Assembly (NCBI GenBank): GCA_039583875.1
Contig: CM077164.1
Span: 68,541,628 to 68,605,627 of the forward strand
DNA: 64,000 nucleotides
Direction: 5' to 3'
Source of the DNA: Platanthera guangdongensis
Taxonomy: Eukaryota > Streptophyta > Magnoliopsida > Asparagales > Orchidaceae
Below the pieces are notes generated by a model, which worked only from the letters and a program-made list of their open reading frames with translations, did no database searches and had not been told where the DNA came from. Position 1 is the first letter of the stretch, and each line of letters starts with the position of its first letter. Shown here in pieces: positions 22,125 through 34,056 of this stretch. A program made the translations under genes and the position numbers.

Positions 22125-23031
22125 GTGTCGACACTTATAGTGCAAGTGTCGACACATGCTGTGTAAGTGTCGACACAAGTCTACAAGGTGTCGACACAAC
22201 TCCTTGTATGTCTCGACACAGATTCTTCTTCAGGTGTCGACACTGAAATTGAGTGTCGACACAAATACTTGATCTTCTGTCTCTTTACTGAATTCTTCTA
22301 AGTGTCGACACATCACCTTTGTGTCGACACATCTTCATGTGTTGTAACTGTTAAGTGTCGACACTGCTTCTTGGTGTCGACACATAGTCTTTAATGTCGA
22401 TACTTGCTGAGTGTCGACACAGCTCCTTGTGTCGACACACCTTCTTTTGTTGAGACTTCAGCTGAGTGTCGACACATTCCCTTAGTGTCGACACTTGTAC
22501 TTAGAATAATTTTGTTGATCTTTCTGATCTTTGCTAAGTGTCGACACAGCTCCTTGTGTCGACACTTTCTTCAAGTGTAGAGTCTTTAGCTAAGTGTCGA
22601 CACATTGTGCTGGGTGTCGACACTTACTTCATGTGTTGACTCTTCTGGTTGTGTGTCGACACATTGTGCTGAGTGTCGACACTTACTTCAAGTGCTGACT
22701 CTTCTGTTGAGTGTCGACACATTGTTCTGAGTGTCGACACTTTAACTTAGTCTCTGCAGACTTTTGCTGAGTGTCGACACAGCTCCAAATGTCGACACTT
22801 TCTGGTGTAGACAAGCTTCACTGGGTGTCGACACAGCTCCTTGTGTCGACACTTTCTGTCTGCACTTTTCTTCACTGAGTGTCGACACAGCTCCAAGTGT
22901 CGACACTTTCTGTCTAGTGTCGACTCTGCATCCCAGGTGTCGACACAATGACTCCAAGTGTCGACACTGCTTGTCTGGGTGTCGACACAAGTCTTCTTAA
23001 GTGTCGACACTTTCCCTCTGGGTGTCGACAC
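22125..23031 (-). repeat. GTGTCGACAC palindrome array in U3, 3' LTR of Sirevirus B
   Basis: I count about 32 perfect copies of the 10-bp palindrome in about 900 bp, plus one-base variants. They come largely in pairs 8-10 bp apart (for example 22538-22547 and 22556-22565, spacer agctcctt), with pairs about 25-35 bp apart. The array lies just upstream of the TATA box, an enhancer-like position. Confidence 0.92.
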
Positions 23032-23176
23032 ATGGACTTAGAAACTTTTTGCTTCAGTCCAGTGATTACTTAACCTGCACAAGTAAACTCAACATACATC
23101 AAATACATTATGATGTATATCATTGAGTTGGGTGAGGCTTCTTCAAATCAGGTACATTTGACCAATGTACCCAACA

Positions 23177-23191
23177 ATCTCCCCTATTTGG
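23177..23191 (-). other. Polypurine tract of Sirevirus B
   Basis: On the minus strand CCAAATAGGGGAGAT directly precedes the 3' LTR start TGTTGGG. Confidence 0.88.
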
Positions 23192-23476
23192 AGAAGTCAT
23201 AACCCTTAGTCAATGATATACACCATTCATAATTAAAAATTACAAAATGATGTAAAGCAGGTTATATTCAGCAGGGTAAACATAAACATGTATTAATTCA
23301 CACATGTATACACATTCATCAATTCAGAACAAATAAGAAATAGACACATTCACAGAACAATCATGAAATATATTGATCATATATTGTTCTAACATTTTTC
23401 TTATACATTTTCAGTAGTTTACAAAAATGTTTTACATTTAAAAGATTACAAAATAATCTTCAAGTAAAATCTTAAT

Positions 23477-26269
23477 CTATTTCTGATCAGGTTCCTTGAT
23501 AACTATTCCCTTGCCAGCTTGAACTTGAGCTTTGACAGGGGCATCAACAGTTTCAGCATCAGCAGGCTTCTTGCCTTTTAGATCTTTCTTTTTGAGTTCT
23601 TCTGCCTTGATCTTCTGCCTCTCAAAATAGTGATATGGCTTAGGAAAGTACTTGCTAGGCTCCACTGCAGTAGGAGGTAGCTTTCCCATCTTTGCCTTCC
23701 TTCTATAATGAACTATTGCTTCCTGCCTGATCTCATGTTTTCTCCATTCTGCTTCAGAAAACCATTTGTTCCTGTCATGAGTATTGTCCTTGGCAGCTTT
23801 CCAGGCAGTTAAAATTATATTCCTAGAGGTAGGGCTCCACTGTTCAAAGTCTGGCCTTTGTTCTGCTTGTTCCCTAAACCTCTTCTTAGACAACCTTGTC
23901 TCTTCCTCCTTCTGTAATGCCTCTTGCATGGCTTCAGTAATAGGCTGAACCACTTTATCCAAAATAACATTAGACTTTCCTTCAGTTGGGCTATACATCT
24001 GCTGAATGTCAGCTTGCACCATGTCAAAATCTGGTGGAGGATATATCACCTGAGCTACCTCTAGTTGCTCACCTCCAAGATATGCAGGTTGAATTCCAGA
24101 TTCAGCCACATTGTCATCATCACAAGTGGAGGATGGCCCAGTGTAGCTCTGATGGAATTTGATATCCACTTTGCATGGTCAGAGCTAGCTTTGACTAAAA
24201 CTCTCTCCCCCTTTATGACTTCTCTAGCCATATGATCTCTGACATCATCCTTTTGAAATCTTATTTGACTATCCAAGTATCTGATCCCTCTTTAAAGAAT
24301 GGTTTGAGCTTTTGAAGTTGTTCAGAGATGGCTTTCTGGGAGGCTTGGATTGCAGACTTAACAGCAGAAATTTCTTCTTGAAAGGCTTTATCAAATTCAG
24401 CTTTGATAGTAGCAGAAGATGTAGAAGGTCAGCAGCCTTGTTCTTCAACTCAGTGACTATAGCATTATGGGAGGCAGTCAAATTGTCATTCATTCTTAAC
24501 TGATTTTCAAGAACATATCCTTGTTTCAATGCTATGTCATCCACTTGTTCTTTGATCTTCTCTTGGTGTGTTGCCAAATACACCATTGCATTTCCACCTT
24601 TATGGAAGCATTCATTCATCTCCTTCTTGTTAAGGTTCATTTCAAACCTTATAGACTTTATATCTTGGGCCAGATCAAATTGTAATGACTTCTGCCCTTC
24701 ATCCACATAAGCCTCTATAGCTTTTCTCTGTTCATCCAGTTTTATCTGCATTGCAATCATTAATGCACTATAATCAACAGTTGGAGCTTGTTGAACTATA
24801 GGCTGTGGGGCTATAGATTGCAGAGCTTTCTTATAACTCTGACTTCTCCTTTTAAAGACATACAGTTTCTTCTTCTTTGCCCTAGCACTCTCCTCATCTT
24901 CAGAGGCAGAAGTGCTGGCTATGTCAACCCTATCCTTAGGGCTTGGAGGTCTGTCAGCTTGCACATCAGGTGCCTTCTCATTTTCTGGCCTTAAAGGCTC
25001 TTCCATAACTTGCACTTGCTCCCCCTCAACAGCAGCATGATCTTTTTCAGCAGCATCCTTGTCCATGTCAAAATCTGCTTGATCTAGATTGAGAAATAAA
25101 TCTTCCATGGTGTATTCAGGGGGTGAAGAAGCTGGAGACATTCTTTGCTCTTCAACTACTGGATCAGGAATCTTTTCTTGTACAGCAGATGTGTCTTCTA
25201 TAACAACGTCTGGAGCTTGACTAGGCAGCTGAGTTTGCTGAGGAACATCAGACAAATCAGCATCTTCTTTAAGATATTCTAAAGTATTTAGGTCAGTGAG
25301 TACCTCTTGTATGATGGTGGTGGCTTGCTCACTGTCCAGTGTAGAGGGTTCTTCTACAACTGGAGGATCCCCCTGGATCTCAGCAATCTCTTGAGCAGCA
25401 GGAGATTTCACTGCAGGCTCTTCCTCATGCTCATCTAGAGTGAAGACAACATGTTCTTCACTCCCAGAACTGCTAGTGGACACTTGTTCCACAGGAGCTG
25501 TTTTCCTTTTCTTCTTTGGAGGAGTGTCTTTCTCAGTAATTGTCTTCTCTGGGGTTGGCATTTCCTTGGACAACACCCTGTCCCATCTTGAAAAGATCCT
25601 TTGATCCATCTTCCTCATGCGGTTTATCTTGCTGCCTGCAGTAGTATTCATTACCTCTGGTATGGTACCAGCTAGGTAGAGACTAATGATTCTGCCCAGA
25701 TTGGGCTTCTTCAAGCTCTCCTTAATCTTCTCATAAACAACTATAGACCAGTCTGTTTTCAGAGTGAAGATTATCCTTGTCATGATTCCAAACATATAGG
25801 CAGACACTCTGTCATGCCCTCCAGGCTTACTGAGTAAGACCTTTCCAACAATCTCAGACATGAATTTTCCTTGATTATTCATGCCTTTCCTGTTAAATAC
25901 AGAACCAATCTTCATCTTTGGATCAAGTCCACACCAGGTTAGAGCTTCCCTGGTCTTGGATGCAGTAATTTCTTCTTCATCTTGAGTTTTTGGTAGCTGG
26001 AGCACCTTCCTCAGATTTTTAGGTGAAACCTTGACCTTAGTTCCATGAACTCTGGATTTGATTCTGTATCCAGATTCATCTACTGCAGCTCCATTAAGGA
26101 ATTCAAGAAGCTCTTTCTTCCATATCTTAGTAGGTTTGGAAACTAAGTACTCTAACCCAGAGTCGGCGACTAGGGTTACTACTGCCTGAATTTCTTGATC
26201 GGCATCGTCGAACGCGCCGCGCAAAAGCTCATATCCTTCGTTAACGTTCTCCTCAAGCTTAGGTGCCAT
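23477..26269 (-). pseudogene. Extra ORF downstream of pol (Sirevirus B), one frameshift
   Basis: ATG 26269 follows a TATA box and palindrome array. About 600 codons are open before a frameshift near 24430; the rest reads on to a stop at 23477, giving roughly 930 residues. The N-terminus (IWKKELLEFLNGA, RVHGTKVKVSPKNLRKVLQL, FMSEIVGKVLLSKPGGHDRV) has the plan of the Transposase_32-type plant transposon domain (tentative). Next come an SV40-like nuclear-localisation motif PPKKKRKTAP, long acidic stretches, a second basic run (RAKKKKLYVFKRRSQSYKK), helical segments and a Lys-rich tail. I see no signal peptide or hydrophobic membrane span. Comparable Sirevirus ORFs are usually labelled envelope-like. 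The nuclear motifs and the acidic regions fit a nuclear regulator better. Confidence 0.78.
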
Positions 26270-26303
26270 TAGGGTTTGTAGAATTTGTCTTTAGAAAAGA
26301 GAG

Positions 26304-26750
26304 GTGTCGACACAGTAGTTTTGGTCTCGAAACTTTGAAAGCGTGTCGACAAACAAAGACAGAACCCTATTTATACCTTTCTAATTTTGAAGATGAACAG
26401 GCGGGACAGCTAACTTAAAATGTGTCGACACTGGCAATAAGTGTCGACACTGACTTATAATGTCTCGACACATATGTGTCGACACAAGTTTAGTCAACAG
26501 ATTTTATGTGTCGACACTTGGTTATGTGTCGACACAACATAACTCGACACATTGTCGAGACTTTACTTAGAAAATTCTGAGTAAAACATAAGTGTTGACA
26601 CCATATTGGATGTGTCGACACCTACTTGTCATGTGTCGACACTAACATTCTGAAGTGTCGACACCAACATCCTGGATGTGTCGACACCTTTTTCCTGAAG
26701 TGTCGACACCACCATTCTGTGTCGACATAGACTTGTCTATGTGTCGACAC
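26304..26750 (-). repeat. GTGTCGACAC array in the pol-extra ORF spacer, Sirevirus B
   Basis: About 12 perfect copies of the same 10-bp palindrome as in the LTR, plus variants (tctcgacac, gtcgacat), lie between the pol stop (26783) and the extra ORF start (26269). The spacers here are more variable than in the LTR. Confidence 0.9.
26368..26375 (-). promoter_or_regulatory. TATA box before the extra ORF, Sirevirus B
   Basis: TATAAATA on the minus strand (AAAGGTATAAATAGGG context) lies about 100 bp upstream of ATG 26269 and just inside the array. It is conserved in B2 at 61705-61712. It implies a separate transcript for the extra ORF. Confidence 0.68.
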
Positions 26751-26782
26751 CTTTTTGCTTAGCCAATTTTAATTCTGTAAAC

Positions 26783-29700
26783 TTACTCTAAGTTTATCAT
26801 TCCGAGTTCAATTTTGAATCTATTGAACTTAGCTTCTTCTAGGGGCTTAGTAAACATATCAGCTATTTGATTATCAGTTTTAACATATTCTAATAAAATA
26901 TCTTCTCTTTCTACATGCTCCCTAAGAAAATGATATTTAATCTCAATATGTTTTGTTCTACTATGCGATACAGGGTTATTAGCTATTGAAATAGCACTTG
27001 TAGAATCACAGAAAAGTGGAGTTCTATTTACCTGAAATCCATTAGTCCTCTAGCTGATGTTGAATCCACAGAAGTTGAGCACAGCAACTTCCTGCAGCCA
27101 CATACTCTGACTCAGCTGTGGAGATAGCCACACTGGTTTGCTTTTTGCTACTCCATGAAATTAGTCTCCCACCTAGGAATTGACAGGTTCCAGTAGTGCT
27201 CTTTCTATCCTCTTTGCATCCTGCAAAGTCTGCATCTGAATAACCTGTTAGATCAAAATCTTCATTCCTAGGGTACCAGAGGCCTAGATAGGGAGTGCCC
27301 TTTAGATATCTCAATATTCTTTTGACTGCTGTCAAATGAGACTCTTTAGGGCAGGCTTGATACCTGACACAAACACATGTAGCATACATGATGTCAGGTC
27401 TACTAGCAGTCAAGTATAATAGGAAGCCAACTATCCCTCTATACAAGGTTTCATCTACAGGTTTCCCTGCATCATCCTTGCTAAGAGACATACTTGACCC
27501 CATAGGAGTCTTCATGGTGCTGGATGAATCCATACCATACTTCATTATGAGTTCTAGGGTGAACTTGGACTGACATATGGATAAACCACTTTCAGTCTGT
27601 TTAACTTGGAGACCCAAGAAAAACTTCAGCTCTCCCATACTACTCATCTCAAACTGACCTTGCATAAGTTTTGCAAACTTTTTGCAAAGGCTGCTTTCAG
27701 TAGACCCAAATATAATGTCATCTACATATATTTGGACTAGTATGACTTTGCCTCTAGATTCCCTAAGGAATAGAGTCTTATCTATTTTCCCCCTTGAGAA
27801 CTTGTTCTCAATGAGGAAACTAGATAGGGTTTCATACCAAGCCCTAGGGGCTTGCTTTAACCCATATAAAGCTTTCCTAAGTCTATAGACATGATGAGGT
27901 AGAGTTGGATCAACAAAACCTGAAGGCTGTTCCACATAGACTTCTTCTTTAAGATTACCATTTAGGAATGCTGACTTGACATCCATTTGGTAAACCTTGA
28001 ATCCTTGATAGGTTGCATAGGCCAAGAACATTCTTATGGCTTCCAGTTTGGCTACTGGAGCAAAGGTTTGATCAAAATCAATACCTTCTTCTTGCCTATA
28101 TCCTTTAGCAACCAATCTTGCCTTATTCTTAATGATGACCCCTTGTTCATCCATCTTATTTCTGTAGATCCACTTAGTTCCTATTACATTGTGGTCTTTA
28201 GGTTTAGGAACAAGTTCCCAGACCTTGCACCTCTTGAACTGATTAAGCTCTTCTTGCATTACTTCAGTCCATTGTGGATCTTGTATTGCTTCTTCAAACT
28301 TCTTAGGTTCAACTTGTGATAGAAAGCTGGAGTAGATTGCTGCATTCATGTTTCTACTCCTGGTTTGAACTCCTTGTCTTGGATCTCCAATAATCAGCTC
28401 TACTGGATGATCGCTAAGATGTCTGTGGGCTGGAGGCATCCTAACTTCTGGTTGAACCACTTCAGCATCTGCATCATGCTGTATACCTTGGATTTCTTCA
28501 GCAATTGGCACATGTAGTTCTCCCCCTGGACAACAGCTACTGTCTTCTACTTGCTGTCTTGCAGCAGGCACTTCTTCTATAGTAAGCTTGTCCATTTTCT
28601 TTGTCAAACCTGTGGGGCTGCATACACTACTAGACAACTCATTATTAATAAGTTTAGTCTCATCAAAAACTACATGCACAGATTCTTCTACAACTTGTGT
28701 AGTCAAGTTGTAGACTCTATAAGCCTTACTATTATTGCTGTACCCAACAAAAATTCCCTCTTGGGACTTGGCAGCAAACTTAGTTAAGTAAGACTTCCCA
28801 TTGTTAAGTATGAAGCATTTGCAACCAAAGATCCTAAAATAGGATAGGTTTGGTTTCCTGCGTTTCACAACTTCATAGGGGGTCTTGTTAAGCCTTTTAG
28901 TGATGGTAGCCCTATTTATAACATGGCATGCAGTGTTAACTGCTTCAGCCCAGAAATATTCTGGCAGTGATGTATCACTTAGTAGGGTCCTACCAGCCTC
29001 TATCAAGGTCCTATTTTTCCTCTCAGCAATGCCATTTTGCTGAGGTGTTCTAGGTGAAGAGAATTCTTGAAATATTCCAAAGTCTTCACATAGTTTTGTC
29101 ATGTTATCAGACTGAAATTCAGTACCATGGTCACTTCTAATTTTGACCACTGTACTATTTAGTTCATTCTGAATTTGCTTGACAAAGCTATAAAAAACAC
29201 TAGGAGTTTCAGATTTCTGTCTTAAGAAGAACACCCAGGAAAACCTTGAGTAGTCATCTACAACTACAAAGGTATAGACCTTCCTACCTAAGCTGTGAAC
29301 TGGCATTGGACCTAAAGAGATCCATATGTAAGAGGTATAAACACCTCACAACATCTTTGTTTTCTATGCTTCTAAAGGTGGATTTAGTCTGCTTGCCCTT
29401 TTGACAAGCTGAGTAAATACCATCTTTAACACACTTAACTTGAGGACCATTCCTCACTAACTCTTTGCTAAAGAGTTTGCTAATAGTCTTGTAGTTAAGA
29501 TGGGCAAGCTTCTTGTGCCATTTGACACAATGAGAGACTGTCTCATCAGCTACAAGACAAACTGGAGAACCATTGTTCTCAACCATAATGTCTAGGCAGT
29601 AGACATTCCTCTTCCTATAACCTGTCAAAATGATCTCTTGATCACTTGACCTCTTGATATGACAACCATTTTTAACAAATGAGATATCATACCCTACATC

Positions 29701-29958
29701 ACTTAATTGACTTATACTTATTAGGTTGTGTTTCAACCCTTTAACATAAGCCACTTGAGTAATGGTAACCAAGTTTGTAGAAATGTTACCAAACCCTTTG
29801 ATGATTCCTTTTTCAGAACCACCAAAGGTGACTTTTGGACCATCTTTTACTGGAATGTAGTCCTTTAGTAATTCTTTAGTTCCAGTCATATGTCTAGAAC
29901 ATCCACTGTCCAAGTACCATGTTGGGGTATGGCCACTTGGACTCATCTGCAAAACAGA
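26783..29958 (-). pseudogene. Sirevirus B pol: protease, integrase, reverse transcriptase, RNase H
   Basis: The minus-strand reading starts after an in-frame TAA that separates it from gag. Protease: DSGCSRHMTG. GAG-pre-integrase: KWHKKLAHLN and then YSACQKGK, where the first Cys of the CxxC pair is replaced by Tyr (29413-29415). Integrase: Asp in HMDLF, then SDHGTEF and NGIAERKNR. Reverse transcriptase: [13 protein letters not shown] and YVDD near 27720. RNase [10 protein letters not shown] and [14 protein letters not shown] one-base insertion near 29300, right after the first integrase Asp, and another near 27041 shift the frame; otherwise 754 codons (29306-27042) are open. It ends with GMINLE at 26783. 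Confidence 0.9.
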
Positions 29959-32001
29959 TTAATGAACCTTAGAACCCAAAGAATTCTTGGGTCCTTGGTA
30001 CTTGTTAGTCTGCAATCTGACAAAGCTACCTTCTGGCTTTCCACCAGATAGCTTGGTACTCACTTTGGCACTAGCATTGTGCCAACAGTCCACTGCAAAA
30101 TGGCCAACTTTGCCACAGCACCAACATTCAAACTTATTGTACCTTTGCTTAGGTACAGCCTTGGCTGTCTTATCTACAACAACCTTGTTGAATGTTGGGG
30201 CTTTGCCCTTGGACTTAGACTTGGACTGCTCAGTCCCTGCAGGTCTAATAAAGCCCAGTCCAGCCTTGCCTTTATGATGAACAAATTCATCAATTAAAGG
30301 TAGCACTGACTTAGGTTTAGAAAACCTAGCAACAAGATCTCTCTCTTTCTGAAGATTTATCTCCAGACTCTTGATTTGATCATTCTTAAAGGTGATAGTG
30401 CCGATCTGAATCACTGTTATGTGTTTCAGCCTGGCTATTTCATTAAGCTTTTGATCAAATTGCTTCTCAGAATCTGTTGCAGCAGCTTTAAGATCAGCAA
30501 TTTACTTTGCCTGACTTTTGGCAAGGGACTTGCTTTTCTTGTAAGCTTGCAACAGCACTTTATATTCATCTATAAGCTGATGAATATCATCCTCAGACTC
30601 AGATACATTCTCATCACTTGATGAAGAAGAATCTGAATCTGAACTAGAACAAGAAACTGAACTTGAACTTGAACCTTGTACCTTACTGGGTCCTGGCTGC
30701 TTCAGGATTTTGGCACTCTCTGTCAAAGCCATTAGCCCTTGCCATTGACTGTCTTCTTGTTCATAAATAGACTCCATGATCTGCATGAATTCTTCTTCTT
30801 CTTCTTCAACAAATAGCCCTATGTAGGCTTCAGCCTCAGACTCAGTTTCTGAAGAAGAGATATCTGATAGAGTCTTCTCCTTCTTGGCAACAAAAGACTT
30901 CTCTTTCTTGCCTTTGAAGTGAGGCTTTTTCCTGTCACCAGATTCCTTTCTCTTCTCTGGACAATCTACAATAACATGACCCTGTCTATTGCAGCAATAG
31001 CACACTATCTTTGAACCAGTTGCCTTGCTTGACTTTGTCATCTTCCTGTCTTTCTTTGAAGGCTTTTTCTCCTGATAAAAGACTTCCTTTCCCTTTGAAG
31101 AAGAAGGTCTTGACCTCCACTATTTCTTCTTCAAGAATTTCTGAAAGTGTCTAGTGAAGGCAGCAAAGTCTTCATCACTTTCACTGCTCTCAGTCTTTGT
31201 GCTGACTGACTCATCTGATTCTGATTCAACTACCTCTGGAGGTGGAGTTGATGACTTATTCCTGCACTTTCTGGGAACTTCTGTCTTGAAAGCAACAGTT
31301 CTTTCCTAGTGCTCAGTGCTTGTTGATTTCTCATCCTCCTTCCTCACTGTCAATTGCATTTCATATGACAACAACTTGCCAAACAGTGTAGGAGGAGGAA
31401 TTTCCCCCAACTTAGCCATTTCTCTAATGGCACAGATCTTTGTGTCCCAATCTTTGGTTAGGGACCTTAGGAACTTGTCATTTAGTTCATAGTTACTGAA
31501 CTCTCTTCCATAAGACATGAGTTCATTAACTATTTTGTAGAACTTCTTATAGCACTCAGTTATGCTATCACCTTTACCTTGTCTAAAACTCTCATACTCC
31601 TGATTTAGCAAGGATTTTCTATCTTGTCTTACTTCTTCAGATCCTTCCATATACACTATAAGAGTGTCCCACATCTCCTTGGCTGTCTTACAGTGTATAA
31701 GATTCTGAAATGTTGCATCATCTATGGCACTCACTATAATGTTTTGTGCCCTCTTGTCCATTGTGGCTAGGACAATCTCATTCTTAGTCATCTCAGAGAA
31801 ATCCTTTGGAGTTCTCTGATTTGCATCTAAAACTGAAATCTTCATGGGCACATAAGGCCCTTCCTTTACTGTGATGTAGATTCTAGGGTCTGAGGCCTCC
31901 ATAAACAGCCTTACCCTTTCCTTCCAGATCCCAAAGATCTCTTTCCTGCATATGGGTAATTTCATGGAACCCAATTCCTTGTGATTCTCAGAGGAACCCA
32001 T
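29959..32001 (-). pseudogene. Sirevirus B gag
   Basis: ATG 32001 opens a gag of about 680 codons. The N-terminal 220 residues are a copia gag (UBN2-type) domain (EIFGIWKERVRLFMEASD, CKTAKEMWDTLIVYMEGSEE). An acidic Ser-rich region and a first CCHC knuckle, CYCCNRQGHVIVDC, follow, then a Ser/Asp-rich and coiled-coil region (about 200 residues) and a second knuckle, CWCCGKVGHFAVDC. Two widely separated knuckles with a long helix between them fit the enlarged Sirevirus Gag. It packages RNA and forms particles. Stops at 31306, near 31122 and at 30502 break it. An in-frame TAA at 29959-29961 ends gag, and pol continues in the same frame. Confidence 0.88.
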
Positions 32002-32092
32002 GTTTCTTGAATTTCTTGAATCTGTGTTTTGCCTTACACTGAATCTGCCAAACAGGATCTCCTCAGACTGTTAGTCCTTTTTGAGAAACCTC

Positions 32093-32104
32093 CCTCTGAT
32101 ACCA
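32093..32104 (-). other. Primer-binding site, Sirevirus B
   Basis: TGGTATCAGAGG on the minus strand, two bases after the 5' LTR end, is complementary to the 3' end of initiator methionine tRNA, the usual copia primer. Confidence 0.9.
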
Positions 32105-32984
32105 CTTGAAAGATATGGTACCTAAACACCTAGAGGGGGGGTGAATAGGTGTCCTAATCCTTTTTAAACTTAAATGGCAGCAATCAGTTATATCACAGAA
32201 TACTAACTATTTTATCACAGCAAACACACAGCATGCACAGCAACAATCACAGTACAGCACAACATACACAGTGGTTTATAGTGGTTCCCCAAGATATGGG
32301 TACATCCACTTTCCCCCTTCACCTATCTAGCAGTGTACTGATTCGGCCAAACTCCTCCACTGTCTCAGAACCCAAATTGGTTCCTACACCTCAGGCCCAA
32401 AGCCTTACAACTCAGCTTTATCCCAAAGCCTACACTCAGCCAATCAAGTCCTACACTCAGCCAACCAAGGCCTACACTCAGCCAACAAGGCCTACACTCA
32501 GAGATCTCAATCTCCTACACTCAGGCTCTCAAGCCCTACCCTCAGCCTTTATAATTATAGGCTTACAATTCACTCAGATCCAAAGGATCCTACAAGATAA
32601 AAATGTATTACAAATATTAACTCAACAACTCAGAAATAAAAGAGGGGAGTTGAGAGTTTCTTGATGAGTTCTTGGAAGAACTCAGCTGGATTCAATCTGA
32701 CTTAGCTTTCTTCAAAGCTTCTTGAGTAGAACTGAATAAGACTGAATCCTCCTGCAGTAGTTCCTTGACCTCTGCCACTTAAGATCCAGAATGAATCTAA
32801 TCCTTCTTCTCAGCCTAGTTCCAGAGGCTGATTTCTTGGATGGAGCCCTCTCTCTCCAACTTCTTAGATCTGCACTTGGACTGCAAGATCTTCTTGTGTT
32901 GATACTCTATGTACCACTTTAATAACTTGTTCTTCAACAATGTGATCAACCTCAACAACAACGTTTCTGTAAACTGTATGAGCC

Positions 32985-32992
32985 TATTTATA
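32985..32992 (-). promoter_or_regulatory. TATA box in 5' LTR of Sirevirus B
   Basis: TATAAATA on the minus strand lies downstream of the U3 palindrome array. This copy would drive the genomic transcript. Confidence 0.72.
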
Positions 32993-33148
32993 GGCCTTCT
33001 TCATGGTAACCGGCTGGTCCGGTCCATAACTGACTTCTGATATCTCTGACAGGTGTTGTAGATCGGCTGGAACGGCAGCTGTCAAGTCATCCAGTCATTT
33101 CTTGAAAATCTCTAACTGTCTGAAAGTGTCGAGACTTTCTGTCTTTAA

Positions 33149-34056
33149 GTGTCGACACTTATAGTCCAAGTGTCGACACATGCTGTGTAAGTGTCGACAC
33201 AAGTCTACAAGGTGTCGACACAACTCCTTGTATGTCTCGACACAGATTCTTCTTCAGGTGTCGACACTAAAATTGAGTGTCGACACAAATACTTGATCTT
33301 CTGTCTTTTACTGAATTCTTCTAAGTGTCGACACATCACCTTTGTGTCGACACATCTTCATGTGTTGTAACTGTTAAGTGTCGACACTGCTTCTTGGTGT
33401 CGACACATAGTCTTTAATGTCGATACTTGCTGAGTGTCGACACAGCTCCTTGTTTCGACACACCTTCTTTTTGTTGAGACTTCAGTTGAGTGTCGACACA
33501 TTCCCTTAGTATCGACACTTGTACTTAGAATAATTTTGTTGATCTTTCTAATCTTTGCTAAGTGTCGACACAGCTCCTTGTGTCGACACTTTCTTCAAGT
33601 GTAGAGTCTTTAGCTAAGTGTCGACATATTGTGCTGGGTGTCGACACTTACTTCATGTGTTGACTCTTCTGGTTGTGTGTCGACACATTGTGCTGAGTGT
33701 CGACACTTACTTCAAGTGCTGACTCTTCTGTTGAGTGTCGACACATTGTTCTGAGTGTCGACACTTTAACTTAGTCTCTGCAGACTTTTGCTGAGTGTTG
33801 ACATAGCTCCAAATGTCGACACTTTCTGGTGTAGACACAGCTTCACTAGGTGTCGACACAGCTCCTTGTGTCGACACTTTCTGTCTGCACTTTTCTTCAT
33901 TGAGTGTCGACACAGCTCCAAGTGTCGACACTTACTGTCTGGTGTCGACTCTGCATCCCAGGTGTCGACACAATGACTCCAAGTGTCGACACTGCTTGTC
34001 TGGGTGTCGACACAAGTCTTCTTAAGTGTCGACACTTTCCCTCTGTGTGTCGACAC
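33149..34056 (-). repeat. GTGTCGACAC palindrome array in U3, 5' LTR of Sirevirus B
   Basis: It has the same organisation as in the 3' LTR, with about 30 copies in close pairs. A few copies have decayed by single changes, for example gtttcgacac near 33451 and gtatcgacac near 33510. Confidence 0.92.

Larger units (their letters stand above)
21077..23176 (-). repeat. 3' LTR of Sirevirus B (left side)
   Basis: The LTR is 2100 bp long and starts, on plus, tgaaagatatggtacc, with a run of G; it ends caatgtacccaaca. On the element strand it starts TGTTGGGTACATTGG. It is almost identical to 32107-34201. U3 holds the GTGTCGACAC array (22125-23031), and a TATA box follows at 21966-21959. Confidence 0.93.

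Noticed and set aside
22125..23031. CRISPR-like appearance of regularly repeated GTGTCGACAC with spacers
   Set aside because: The repeat is only 10 bp, is a perfect palindrome, has very short and repeated spacers, and lies in the U3 of a plant LTR retrotransposon with no cas genes.
22742..23031. Cys/His-rich ORFs (CRHLE, VSTLG repeats) across the arrays, resembling zinc-finger repeats
   Set aside because: They are translations of the gtgtcgacac repeats in several frames on both strands; the same appears at 33707-34148 and 54067-54815. No regular C2H2 spacing and no gene context.
22125..23031. GTGTCGACAC as auxin response elements (TGTCNN cores back to back)
   Set aside because: The match to TGTCNN is only four fixed bases; the A and C families lack it while keeping the same geometry. 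Kept only as a possible host reader.
23477..26269. Calling the extra ORF an envelope gene
   Set aside because: No signal peptide or hydrophobic span is visible; nuclear-localisation motifs and acidic stretches point elsewhere. The position alone supports the traditional label.
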